The translations under genes were made by a program, and so were the position numbers. Shown here in pieces: positions 24,564 to 39,021 of a stretch of 64,000 nucleotides of DNA; the first letter of the stretch is position 1, and each line of letters opens with the position of its first letter. Location of the stretch: assembly GCA_023014335.1 (NCBI GenBank), contig JAECYW010000010.1, positions 2,232,001 through 2,296,000 of the forward strand, written 5' to 3'. Source of the stretch: Galerina marginata (Eukaryota > Basidiomycota > Agaricomycetes > Agaricales > Galerinaceae). Below the pieces are notes generated by a model. That model was not told the origin of the DNA, did not search any database, and was given only the letters and a program-made list of their open reading frames with translations.

Positions 24564-25941
24564 ATGGGTGTTCTTTGGGATTTTGTGAAGTCTCTTGTGT
24601 CAGAGACGTTTCCGCCAAAGCCCAAATGGTCTCCAGATCAAGTACCCAGTCTCGATGGAAAAGTGTTCATAGTCACTGGTGAGATTTAAGCTGTCATTAT
24701 ACACGCATTTCATTAACTGGAATCGAAGGCGGAAACTCTGGGATTGGGCTAGAAACCACAAAAGCAAGTTCTTTTTGCTTCCTTCCTCCCACGTATCTCA
24801 TCGCCAAGATGCCCAGGTGTTGTTATTAAAGGGAGGAAAAGTTTACATGGCATGTAGTTTCTGCGGATCTTTCATTGGGTGAATTTACAATCTCCTATAT
24901 AGGCAGCGAGAAGTGAGGAGAAAGCCCGACAAGCAATTTCAGAGATAGAAAAGGAAATCGGGAAATCACCAATTTTCCTCAAGCTTGACCTAGCGGATCT
25001 CGTATCCGTAAAATGCGCTGCCGAGGAATTTTCCAGGTACGTACTTAGCATTGGTTCTCCATAGACGAGGTCTGAAGTACCTACAATAGCAAAGAATCGC
25101 GTCTTGATGTGTTATACAACTCCGGGTCCGTATATCTTCTGCATTCCCTCTTGATATGTCTGAATTCGCTCGTAGTGGGGTTATGACACCGCCCATGGAC
25201 CAATTGACTAAACAAGGTTACGACCTTCAATTTGGAACGAATGTCCTGGGTGTGTATTCCTTTAAACTTCGAATTGAGTCAAGCTCGTCTCTGAATTATT
25301 CGTGTAGGACACTTCTACTTCACTAAGCTGCTGCTTCCGACTTTGATAAACACAGCAGCTCTTACGCGGGACGGCTCTGCTCGAGTTATCACCATCAGTT
25401 CAGGTGCTCATCATCTTCACGGGATCGACTACAGCCTCTTGACAGGCGGAGAAACTCGATCAAAGTCCAATCCACAGACACTTTATTCTCAGAGCAAGTA
25501 TGGCGATGTCGTGTTCGCAAGAGAATTAGCGAGGCGGTATGAAGACAAGAGGATTGTTTCTATCAGCCTTAACCCAGGCAATATCGATACGAACCTCCAA
25601 AGGAATGTCAGCAGTGTTCAGAAGAAAATTATGGTAAGAGTTACTTTGCTGGCTGTACACATGTCTCTTACGGATATTTTTAGGGACTCATGTTATATCC
25701 TGTTGTTCCCTACGGTATTACCACGCATCTATGGGCTGGGACGGCTCCAGAGACGTCGGAATTTAATGGAAAGGTGTGTCTAAAACTCATTTCACTGATA
25801 AAGACGATCAAAAGATGCATTCCGCGCACTTAGTTCCTGGTTCCTTGGGCTCGCCTTGGCAGTCCCCGTAAGGACACGCAAGACCCGAGAATCGGAGAAG
25901 AGCTTTGGAATTGGCTCGAGGCTCAAGTTGTGGATTTGTAG
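24564..25941 (+). CDS. Short-chain dehydrogenase/reductase (retinol-dehydrogenase-like)
   Basis: Nine exons sum to 316 codons plus stop: 24564-24678, 24729-24763, 24817-24849, 24903-25036, 25090-25125, 25176-25249, 25308-25633, 25684-25773 and 25834-25941. The NAD(P)-binding motif TGGNSGIG spans the first intron. The usual NNAG appears as YNSGGVM, a variant I associate with fungal members. ISSGAHH supplies the catalytic Ser, and YSQSK the catalytic Tyr and Lys. PGNIDTNL follows, and the C-terminus WLEAQVVDL is typical. Two consecutive introns (24764-24816 and 24850-24902) begin with GC; using GT sites instead breaks the frame. The probable job is oxidation or reduction of a terpenoid alcohol or ketone together with the neighbouring P450. 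The substrate is unknown. Confidence 0.9.
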
Positions 25942-28803
<2,862 letters not shown>

Positions 28804-29015
28804 AGACTGCAGAGTTCCTACGAGTTGAATTTGTCACGATCCTCAATAGTGTATATTTTATCTATATGTTCATATTTTCACTTCCAGCCAGAGAATCTGG
28901 ACTACACAGTAGATATTGATTTATCTGTTCACCTATTCACTTCCAGAATCCGAAACTACTTTAGTCCTTTAATTCTTCATAATCATATCTTATTCTTAAG
29001 GATGAACAAGAATTT

Positions 29016-30769
29016 TTACTTGAAGAAAATGGTTAATTGTCTATACTGAGACTCATCTGGAAAGAATATCCTACCTTGAGAGTCCTTTTGGTTTAATAAG
29101 GCAAGAAATCCTTTATGGACCAGATCGTCAAGCGATATCTTACTTGTTATCAAATCGCCAATTCCCTTAATTTTTCCCGAAGCAACAGCAGCCAACATTT
29201 CTGGGTGTATGCCATTATAACAAACCGCCGCTATGCATATATAATTGAGCATCAGTATCGGAGGGCAAGGAAGCACGGAGAATCCGGTGCCGGAGTACTC
29301 ACCAGTAAGTGTAATCTCTCTGATAAGGATTAAGTTCATGTCTATTCTTGGGTTTTGCTCCCATCCCGCCACATTGACGAAGACGCCTCTTGGGCGTAGA
29401 CTTGCGAGTCCAGCGTCAAGACCGCCTTGAACTCCGGCTGCGTCGAAGGCTATGTCCACTCCAAAACCGCCATTTAAATATTGTACTTTTTCCGCCATGG
29501 CTTCTCCCGCAATTCCTGTCGGGTCAAATGCTTTCGTGGCCCCGTGGGCAAGGGCTAGTTCACGCCTTTGGTATGCGGGTTCAAAGATAAAAATGTTTGA
29601 CAATTGGTCAAGCGATCTGGATTGGCCATGTCAGTAGTAGATGACAAAACAACTGATACATGTCAACTAAAGTTTCACCTGAGCACGATTAATAGAAACA
29701 AGCCTACCTAAAAGGACGCATTATTGGTTGCGGAACACAATAGTTACAAAAAATAAAATAACTGCTCACAGGTCCCGCTCCGGAAATTAGGACAGTGTCG
29801 CCTTTCTTGAACCCGGCTTGTTTGACAGCATACCACGCCACTGCCAACGGTTCCATACATGCTCCGATATCTACTGTACGCGATGCAATTATGTTAATTA
29901 CGAAGCATCGGTGAAATAATAGGTGCCTACGTGGGACTCTGTCAGGGAGGAGGTGAACATTCCTAATATCAGCGACAATGTATTCAGCAAGTCCGCCGCC
30001 CCATCCGCCAATACCCTGGGAGAATAGGCGCCGTATTTGTCAGTTAGTAGAAAGAAATTATAAAGTAAACTTACGATACAATTAGCTTTGGGGCAGATGT
30101 TTGTAGTTCCAGCTGCACATTGGCGGCAGATGTCAGTCTTGAGGCATGAAATTACAGGCTCACTTGGAGTCAATGTAAGGATCAGTGACCAAGATTTGAA
30201 TAGGGGAATTTAAAAATCGTAGGTGAGAGGTACTTACACAACGACATTTTGACCAACTCTCCAAGGCTCAGTCTCTAACGCTGGTCCTAGTTCAACAATC
30301 GTTCCGGATATTCTGCAATGTATATCAGTGCTTTCCGAGAAGACAAGGACTATCGCAAGATTTATGACGTACTCATGACCAAGAGTTATGGGCAATGTTT
30401 CTCCTGACAGCTCCACTGCCTCGGTCTTAGTTGGGAACTTCGGCATCTGAGCGAGGTAAGCATGAAGATCAGAGCCGCAAACTTTGAAACCAGTTGCCTT
30501 GTTAGTGAAAAAGACAAAGATACAATTGAACTCAAGGGTAGAATCTCACTTCCGTTCCTAGTACACGAAAACGAGGTCTATTACATTAGTGCGCTGAGAT
30601 GGTAAAATAAATGTTTACCAAGCGACCTTTATCAGACAATCAGTACGAAGAGTGATCTGCCTAAAGAGACTGCACTGGCCTTGATTTTAACTTGTCCTTG
30701 CTTTGGCTGTGGGTCAGGAATTTGCTCGATGCGTACATCCCCTGGTCCGTAGTACCGCGCAGCTTTCAT
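29016..30769 (-). CDS. Zinc-dependent alcohol dehydrogenase (MDR, butanediol-dehydrogenase-like)
   Basis: The start MKAARYYGPGDVRIEQI at 30769 is typical. The GroES-like half has GICGSDLHAYL with the catalytic-zinc Cys and LGHE. The structural-zinc cysteines lie in CLKTDICRQCAAGTTNICP. The Rossmann half has VLISGAGPVGLFLL and VDIAFDAAGVQ, and the tail includes YNGIHPEMLAAVASGK. Near the 5' end the frame requires two consecutive 8-nt exons (30619-30626 and 30550-30557) encoding V-A-W-N-G. The first of these introns, 30627-30680, is GC-AG. The last junction is uncertain: the frame either ends QDN after a final intron or reads on to 29016. It is divergent in orientation from the plus-strand oxidases and adjacent to the synthase. 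It probably interconverts a terpenoid alcohol and its carbonyl. Confidence 0.87.
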
Positions 30770-31574
30770 TGTCAATGATGTGGTAAGAATGTTTAGGGTT
30801 AAAACTAAAGAAATACGTGTCTCCTCGACCGCCTTTTATTGGCTGGCGGTGATGAAACTACCTACTGCCTCCACCCCAGAACAAAGATTCGGACTTTTCT
30901 TTTTAGAACAGAAGAGCAGAATATTCCATAAAGAATTCACCGAAAGATATCCATACCAGGGTTTCCTAGGAGTATTATGAGGTTGCCCGTTTCAATCGCT
31001 TTCGAAATTAAATATAGTAACAATCTTGATTAGAATCATTGGCAATGTCCAAGGAACCATTCACATCCGACTCAGGGGGCAAGACTAGAGTACAGGCTCG
31101 TTTGTTCCGTGAACTTAGGAAAAAATTCTTCAATATACTCCTGTAAGAATAATCCTTATCAGGTGTAAACTTACCTACGTAGCTTGCGCATGAATCACGC
31201 TAATAAACGACTGGATACTCTTAAACTTCACCCTATAATTCATGTTGGGGTCAAGGCACGGTGTGCCGCATTGTGGGTCGAAGGCAGTGATGCGTGTTGT
31301 AAGTGAATTGAGTGCATTCGTCAAGCTGCTGACGTAGCCGTTAATTCTTCGAGTCAATTGCGAAAACGTCACCCCTCGGTGCTGGCACTCAGAAGCACAA
31401 TTTAAAACAAGAGACAAGATATTTCAGACTGTATTACACTATACATTTAGTCACATTCAATCTCGCATAAATTGAGCTAGTCTACGCATGGTTTCAAGTC
31501 TATCAAAACACTTTCATATTCGAGGAGATCCTTCGAAGAAAAATATCCTAAAATATCCTTAAGTAAATAGAATC
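30770..31574. other. Intergenic between dehydrogenase and terpene synthase
   Basis: An 805-bp spacer lies between two minus-strand genes. An 80-codon minus frame at 31175-31417 has no recognisable domain, and I did not join it to the synthase because the synthase frame closes at 31575. The region should contain the dehydrogenase promoter. Confidence 0.45.
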
Positions 31575-32929
31575 TCAACCTGGATGGAAATTTAACGCAC
31601 GAGGGCTGAGATAATACCAAACGACGGTTCCTTGTACGAAGTGTTCCAAGGCAGCGTGATACCTTTCCAGCTCCGAATCGACTTCAGGACCAAATGACCG
31701 GAGTTGGGCCTTTAATGCGATGTATCGGTCGACACGAGAGTTCAGCATATCGACGACGATATTCACGGCTTCTTGAAGTTCGACCATTCTTTCCGTCATG
31801 ACGCAGCAAACGAGGTTCTGAAAGTCGCCATCCGCTTGTTCTTTCTATGGCGCAATTTTGGTCAATTTTCGGCGTGGAAGCAATATATAATGCACGTACA
31901 TTGAAAGAACAAACATCCTGGATCTTCATTCGTCAGATATTGGTCGTCTGGCAAAAAAAATTCACGTACGTTTGGCCAGGTCATAATATCAGTTGTTGCT
32001 TCGGACATCGCGATGACAATGGGATCCTGAAATACGGAGTCGGGAATATTCAAGTCGAGTGAATATTCGACCATTGCTTTTCAAGTCAAAAAATGTAAGC
32101 AGCTGCCACGGCTTAGCCGTGGTTAGCTCACCCTCGACAAGCGCGGCCCCGATAGTTGCACGTCGTTCAAGGATAAACTCTGGAACAGCGAGCATTCTGT
32201 GTACAGAGCGACGACGGGACTGACTAATTTGGGAGTTTCCAAATTGCTCGAATGCTTGTGCGAACCTTGGGAACAGATATAGTGATGTTAAGACCAATAA
32301 GTGCTATGCCTGCACCTTTTGCATGCCCCTGGAGAGGCGGTGGCCTGAATACGTTTGAACACACTGATCAAAATATTTAGAGATTATCTGGGCGCTTAAA
32401 CGGATTGATACTAACTCATGTAACATCTTGGCATAAGGGAAATCTGGAATCGGTGAATCTGGGGATAGTAGAACCTGCCGGCACATGTCTAGACCAGCTT
32501 TTACTTGGTCAGGCCTGGCTTGCAAATTGCCCTCATCAGAGCGATCATCTATCTACGCAAAATTAGTGAGATAAGCCAAATAAACCTTTGATCGCCTACA
32601 GAAAACGCCCAGTAGAAAAATGCCAGGCAGGTCTCCAAATGTTCCTTGTCGGCGTCCGGAAAACTATAGGCGGCGAATACGTCGAATCTCCCACGATCTA
32701 TGTACGCTAGCGCCCTTGAATGGTCAAAGACATTGAAGCTATGCTCAGGTGTGAGATTGGTGGCTCCGTCGCATACAGTATATCCCTACCTCATAAACCA
32801 ATTACGCATAGTTTCATGTACCTCGTCACCGTGGGGACTCATCTTCAAAGGGAATGCGCGAGAGGTAATTTCTGCAAGGTTTTTTAAGGTAAATGTGCTG
32901 GGAAATGGACGAAAATTAAACTCGTCCAT
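31575..32929 (-). CDS. Class I terpene synthase (sesquiterpene type)
   Basis: Seven exons give about 330 residues, the length of fungal sesquiterpene cyclases. The start MDEFNFRPFPSTFTLKNLAE at 32929 is followed by GRFDVFAAYSFPDADKEHL and then the Mg-binding aspartate motif in FSIDDRSDEG (DDxxD), directly after a splice junction. The second metal site, NDVCSFNKE (consensus NDxxSxxxE), is created by joining two exons near 31985 and 31910. VWYYLSPR, near the usual family C-terminus, ends the protein. The intron near 32100-32155 carries a perfect CCACGGCTTAGCCGTGG hairpin. The enzyme should ionise a prenyl diphosphate, most likely farnesyl diphosphate, in the cytosol. The product cannot be predicted from the motifs. 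No frame break was found. Confidence 0.92.
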
Positions 32930-35900
32930 GATGCTGAGGGGCGGTTTGTTTTCACAGACTTTGAAGCAGGGCTTTTATAATGTTGCCCGTTGTTAAAATC
33001 AAAATTCTTTTAAGATTTTGTCACTCCAAACTTCCTCATGCTACGAATAAAAACTACAAGACCAGCAACGATAATTCATACGTTTGTTGCGTCAGTTTTT
33101 TCCGAGTTTGGAATGCCATGAAGGAGTCACGAAAAGGTGAATAACGCCATCGATGGTTCTCCGGTCTCCCAAAATTTCAAAATGTTCCATCAAAGTGGCT
33201 CAAAGTCCAAGGAAATAGCGCCTAGTGCGCGCACATAACCTTCCGTAGAGATACCTCGGGTTATTTTTTATAGAGTACCGCTCAACACGGCGTTGGGCTT
33301 GATGACAAACTAAACCAACTTCGAATTCGCAGGTGTATTGACCGTAGCCATTATCAAACGTGAATGCCACCTAGCTAAACGGCCGGCAGTGCACGAGTGA
33401 GGTATGACTTGAGTCGCACTGACCCAAGGCAAGAATGACAATAGTTTTATTTTTGCACTTTTCCCGAAGGCCGAGTGCCAAGCCGATAAATTAAACGGAA
33501 CCCACAAAGATAATTTCGCATTCCAATTTTATCCAACGGGATATTTCGATTGACTTCGCTGAACAAACGGGTTACCGTCTGACGCGCTAGCCCAGGTTGA
33601 TACTGGATCTTTGATCTTTTCTTATCTTCTACTATGGTGGATCCCATCTGTCCGCATTCATCGCTTTGTTGTTGGCTGCAATAGAACTGCGACTCAATAC
33701 GTTCATTTCTACTCTCTAACCTCCATTTACCCAAGTTTCTTCCGTACTCTGAATCAATGTTTTGCCATTCGGAAGCACTAAATCATCTGCATCTGCAAAT
33801 TCTAATTTTTGTGGGCCATTGTATCTGAAAATCGTCAAAGGTGGGCGTCCCGGTGGCTATAACAGTTCTGCATAGAAGCCACTAAATATACAGAGCGCCA
33901 CCGCTCCACACTACCAAGTTTTGGCCTCTTTGACAGAAGGGGAGAGACTTCAACAGATAGAGTTTGAGGTCAAACGGTCTCCAGCGTTCACGGGTTCAGG
34001 CCGAACTCAGAAAGGCAAGTTCTGATGTGAGTTGAAAGCGGCTGCATCCCCAATTATGCTGTGGTTATCGTGCTGTCATGCCGCCGGAAGTAAACTTCAT
34101 TACCCAGTCGCTATTTTCAGAAATGTCAACCAAATGGGATAATATATTCGGAGTGAAAACTCTTTTTTGCATGGCGAGCTCCCAATTCGGGCTCCACGCG
34201 TCTAACCTAACACATCATTAACTCTCCAGACTCATGCCGTCCTATTTACAACGTAAAATTCCTAGTGAAACGGCATATTGCTCATTACCTGGCCCCGCCG
34301 AAGCAGATATGTATCATGGGTTCCAATGATACGGACGCTGGGCGTGCTAATTCAACGTCGTCATTTCACCGCCGAATAAATGGTAGACCCTTTCAGTTAT
34401 CCTCGTTATCAGAAGCCGAGGTCAGCGTCTGGAACTGTAATACGGGAACAGGAGCTTCGAACTGTATGACCAACTGAAGCTTACATCAGCTCGCTTTTGT
34501 GGCTCCAGAACGTCAGAACTGCCTTATCGTCTACCGTAAAGTAAAACCCACTTTCGGAATGACCTAGGATCAGATATCACAAAATTGTTCAGGAGGACGA
34601 AGAGAATGGAAACGAAAAGGACGCGAACGCCCATGATTGTGTTTCACTTCTTACTTGGACCAGTAGGACACCATAGTTATAATGTGACTTGAGCCCTCGA
34701 AAGGTCCTCGGGTGTTAACAGAGACGTCCACGTAACAAGCTGGCAATGCTTGTCCCCATACCCCGAACAACCACTGCGGAGGTATGCAGCCTTAGTGGGT
34801 CGCCTCCGATGAGGTCAAGTCGTCGTCCATGACCGTCGTCTGAGCTAAGAATGTAGGGCGACATCAAGTTCGGTTCGAACGGGCAGAGAAGAGAATGAGA
34901 ATCCGTCGCAAAATGCCACCTGAACGGTGAACGGACAAACGAGGGGGATGATATTCAAAGTGAAAGCATAATGACACACAGGTACGCAAGAAATGAATTC
35001 TCCCGTCGAAAGAGGAAGGCAAACGAAACGGCGTGGAAGAGACGAACCATAAACGAGCAAGTGGTTAGAGACGTAGCAGGATATCTGCCTTTCAGTAGGA
35101 GAACGAGAAACAAGCCCTCTGAAATAGAACGCAACAATGTCGAGAATGTAGAGAAAATGACCAGAGAAAAAACCGCCATAAACAACAAGATGATAAACAG
35201 GAATGCAGACCAAAATTCGGAGTGACATACGATAACGAGATTCTATCAAAAGAGACCCGAACCAAGTGAAATCAGAGGCAGATCATACACCACCCACTCG
35301 TCGAGAGGTTCAATATAATAGAATTCTGCTGACAATGGCTCCGCAAATGCCGTTCGGAGTGGTAGAAAAAGCGAGGGCAGTTCCATTAAGGATATGGTCG
35401 CCGTGACCGACGTGTGGATTGAGGTGCTGAACGTCGAACTCCTGCCCGCCATACGTAGACTGGGGTGCGTTGGGTAGCACGTCTGCTTCGCAGCGGCGCA
35501 CTTCGTTTGAGACTCGAAAGGTGTCCGAAAATCGAATGCGATGAGAGTCAAAGTGGAGGGCAATTTCGAGTGTGGTGCGCCAGCGTAAAGCGAAAGGGAA
35601 ACAAGGCACTCTCGGGCTGCGCCACTGGACGGGGTTCAGTCGACAAGTCGACGACCGGATTGCGACCTCAGAGACGATAGCCTCCCGGCTGACAGAAAAA
35701 AGGTTGAATTAAACCGAAGGAGTCGAAAACCAATATCAACTTACATTTCGACAGCGAAAGAACTGACGTCGGCAAGAGACGCCAGGCCATAGCGCCGATT
35801 TCATTCCAATTTTCTTCTGAGCTCCCGTCTTTTAACCTGTTGTCCGACAATTATCCCCCAGAGGCTAACAGTTCCATTTGCCTCTTCACTGTCGACCCAT

Positions 35901-37903
35901 TCGCCATAGTGGGGACGTAATTAGATGAAAAGCGCAAACGGACTGCATTTAGCCTATAAGACAAATTGTCCTATTGGAAGAAGGCATGATCTGGTCAAGG
36001 AGTTGAGTAAAACGAATCACACGAACTGAAGGAGGAAACATACGAAGTTTGGCGTCCACGAACTGTATTTCGACACCTCAAAGGTTACAGCGACGATGAT
36101 ACCTGGTGGTGAGAATGATCAGCGATGCTGAATTGAATAGGGAAAGGCAGACAAAAGAAAGGAACGAAACATGAGGACGCCTACAGAAGACCGCTCCAAC
36201 AAATCGAGAAAACGTACCGTGTTCAGGTTGACAAAAAGGGTTTGAAGATGGCTCTCGGGCCTAGGTACGCATTAGAACTCGTCAAGGACATTACTGGCAG
36301 CAAATAAAATCTACCAAGTACCTTAACAGCACAGACGACCAGGATTTATGCCATCAATAGACTACCACAACGCGACTATTGAGGAATCCTGGGCTAAAAG
36401 GGTGATGAGTACAGGCGACATCTAAGAACGTCCTGAAGGCGTGATCCATGATAAAAAACGAGGTGCAGTCGTCGACGGTGGATGTTGAGATGGGTGAAGG
36501 GAGAAACACAAAGTAGGGAAAGAAAGAAATCAGGACGAACCTGAGCCTGATAAATAGCACGTGCACGGACCATTTCCCGATCGCTCCCTGCGCCAAATTC
36601 AGCCCGCAGGGACGCGAGCGCGTTGAGTCCTTCGTTCATACCAGCACCTTTAGGCACATCGGTTGATTTCCACTGCTTCTGGTCGCGTATTTTCTGTTCG
36701 TTCCGTGCAGCGCTTACTCTGGCGGATTACTCTGGCGTTTATCATTCCTCTCTCCCAAGAGCCACCCTAATATCCTTCCTCATTGATCCTACAGCGCTAC
36801 AACCTATATTTTCTGTTCTACTCTTGCAGTCACCAAACCATCGGTATCTGAGGGTTAATCCTCTTTAGTTCGCAATCAGCATTCTCTCGTGTGTTTTTGT
36901 CTTTTAGCCACTTCTTTAAACCTTGCTGCTGCTGCTGGTTCCAGGTTTGTAGCACTCGTTCGATTCCCTGGTTTTCTATGTATCAGGGCTATGCACGCTG
37001 GTCCTTGGAGCGTAAACGAGTGCCTTCGGGCTATCTTGGCTACTAAAGACCCATATAGCGCGCTCTTCGTCGCCTCGATGAACATCACAACCCGTTCATT
37101 GCTCAACCTTTTCTCCTTCGCCTTTTCATTGACGATTTCTAAGTTCTGACTCCCAAGAGACGAGGCCCTCGCTATCCTTTCCGGTGCTTTGCTTATACTG
37201 ATTCTTCTTACACATTTTGAAGGACATTCTCAATCTCCTAGGTTTAAATTCGGTCACAACGCTGCAGACTCGTGAGCTTTGGCCCGTGTAGTTTCTCTAC
37301 AATGATTCTAAATCAGACTACCCAATCGTTCCCTACAACGCTCTGTCTGAGCACTTCGAAATTGAGCACTTCTTTGCCTGAAACTCGATACGGGTTTCTG
37401 AATGCCAGCATAACATTTCAACTCATCGCTATTGATTTGAAGGAATCACTTTCGAAGCTGACGCCAATTGTTTTAACCTCACGCTTTGCGTATTCCGTCC
37501 ATCTGGAAAGATGTCGGGAAGAAAAGAGAAATTGACTCGCTGCATAAACTCATCAAGCTAATCAAACGGGTGTCTCGTAGTGAATATCGAACTGGTATCG
37601 ACGAGCATCATACCCCGAGTCGACGGAACTTCTGTCACTTCCTTCAGTTTGGCAGGTACTGTCATTGTACCATTCGAGATGTCGCGCCATTTTTCTTGAA
37701 ACTAACCCTTTCTGAGAGAAACCTTTGTCGGATTTGACAGCGAGAATGCATGTCTTCGGGTCAGCTATCCAGAGCGACGTCATAATTAACCCCCGTTATT
37801 CGCTACCATTTTTATATAAAGCAACCCCACTTTTCAACCAGACGGACAACCATCGTCTTCCCTCGACCCCCGCTCTCATAATCTATTCGACCAAGTTCAT
37901 ACA
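32930..37903. other. Long stretch with no firm gene
   Basis: Five kilobases follow the terpene synthase start. Minus-strand frames at 33447-33734, 34845-35249, 35246-35609, 36394-36657 and 36876-37106, and plus frames at 34971-35225 and 36889-37149, overlap one another and lack motifs. Joining neighbouring frames did not give a family I know. The minus reading at about 33730-33830 (YNGPQKLEFADADDLVLPNG) looks protein-like and may be a decayed exon. A TATA-like element for the next gene lies at about 37815. Confidence 0.4.
37811..37824 (+). promoter_or_regulatory. TATA box candidate
   Basis: TTTATATAAAGC lies about 90 bp upstream of the ATG at 37904. A TATA box this close is typical of strongly transcribed fungal genes for small secreted proteins. 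Confidence 0.5.
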
Positions 37904-38221
37904 ATGTTCAAACTCTCGAGCGCCGCCGCCTTCCTCTTCACAGTTTGCCTCTTCGGTCTCCTCGAACCTGTAGCCTCAAGTCCGATAGGCGGTGGGAACA
38001 ATTTCAACATTCCATCGTGTTCAGGAAATCAACAAAGTGTGTATTTCTCGATTGCAGTTTCCAAACCTCGCCTTGGCCTTGCATCTACGTATATTACTCT
38101 GATAATGATGGCTTGCGGTCCCGCCGCCTTGCGCCCCACTCCTGGTGGCCGTTGGGTCTCTGCATCCCCGGAGGCCCTCACGTCCTCCTGCCTGGGACCC
38201 AACTGTTCCCCAGTTGTTTGA
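37904..38221 (+). CDS. Small secreted protein candidate
   Basis: This is a 105-codon frame whose first 25 residues form a clear signal peptide (MFKLSSAAAFLFTVCLFGLL, then EPVASS). A short mature chain with a few cysteines follows (IPSC, MMAC, SSC, PNC). A TATA box lies upstream. It does not have the eight-cysteine CC pattern of a hydrophobin in this frame. An intron after GNQQ could change the C-terminus: a frame on the other side, through 38385, is also open. The signal peptide is convincing; the rest of the model is not secure. Confidence 0.5.
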   Translation: MFKLSSAAAFLFTVCLFGLLEPVASSPIGGGNNFNIPSCSGNQQSVYFSIAVSKPRLGLASTYITLIMMACGPAALRPTPGGRWVSASPEALTSSCLGPNCSPVV

Positions 38222-38485
38222 GACCCCTTCGGTTCTTTATTGAGAATGTTGTCTTGTGTGAAGATGGAGTCTGCATGTTGATAATGTTCTTGTTGAGCAC
38301 CCGATCGTCAAGACGAAAGGCAGTTTGTGTGTCGGAATTTCGTGTTATGAGGTTTCTTGGTCCTGGGGTTGATATTCGTGTATGATTATCTTTTTAAGTC
38401 GAAGGGATTAGTCTATAAATAAAACTGGGAGGCTCATCTACGTTACGTGGGAACCATCGGTGTGCGTCTGACTCGTTAGCCAATA

Positions 38486-39019
38486 GGTGCCGTCAGAGTT
38501 GAGCTGCAGAATCTGCAGTTTCTGCAGTTTCGAGCTGCAGCTGCAGTTTGTGATTCGTCACAAATCATCACACCGCGTGAAAAAGACGCGGCGTTTCGCT
38601 CGCCTCCCAGATTGGGCTGTGCCGTGGTCGGCTGACCCGCCTTGGCAACATCCGAGATGTCGTCGGCGCTGTTTTCAGCGTCGTTGACCACAACTTTTCC
38701 CTTCTTCGTGTGTCCCTCTACGTAGGCCCTCTTGCAATTAAAAATGACAAAATATCTTATTTCCTTGCTATAAACCCTGACCCTTAAATGTGCTGAATCC
38801 ACACTTCTTTTCGAGAAGATAGTGAAGCTCATCGTTGAGAACAGCGAGCGCGAACCCTAGGACTGGCGATGAGCTGGCACGACAGGTTTGGCAACGGTAA
38901 CCAAACCCTACGCAGGTTTTTTTTGGGCGACACGTGCACAGCTTAGGTCATGTCACTTCTGCAGCTGCAGCTGAAAACTGCAGAAACTGCAGATTCTGCA
39001 GCTCAACTCTGACGGCACC
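38486..39019 (-). mobile_element. MITE copy 2, inverted relative to copy 1
   Basis: This is a 534-bp copy of the 14169-14677 element in reverse orientation, with the same terminal repeats (GGTGCCGTCAGAGTTGAGCT at the left end) and flanking TA at 38484-38485 and 39020-39021. Relative to copy 1 it has about 16 extra bases of CTGCAG-rich terminal sequence plus two 3-bp insertions within the shared internal open frame (38832-38476, minus). It encodes no transposase, so it must rely on an enzyme supplied from elsewhere. Confidence 0.85.
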
Positions 39020-39021
39020 TA

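Noticed and set aside
31175..31417. C-terminal extension of the terpene synthase
   Set aside because: The synthase frame stops at 31575 near the usual YYLSPR end, and no splice pair links it to this ORF.
34845..35609. Overlapping minus-strand ORFs as a secreted or membrane protein gene
   Set aside because: Three frames overlap in the same stretch, no splice scheme gives a known family, and composition looks non-coding.
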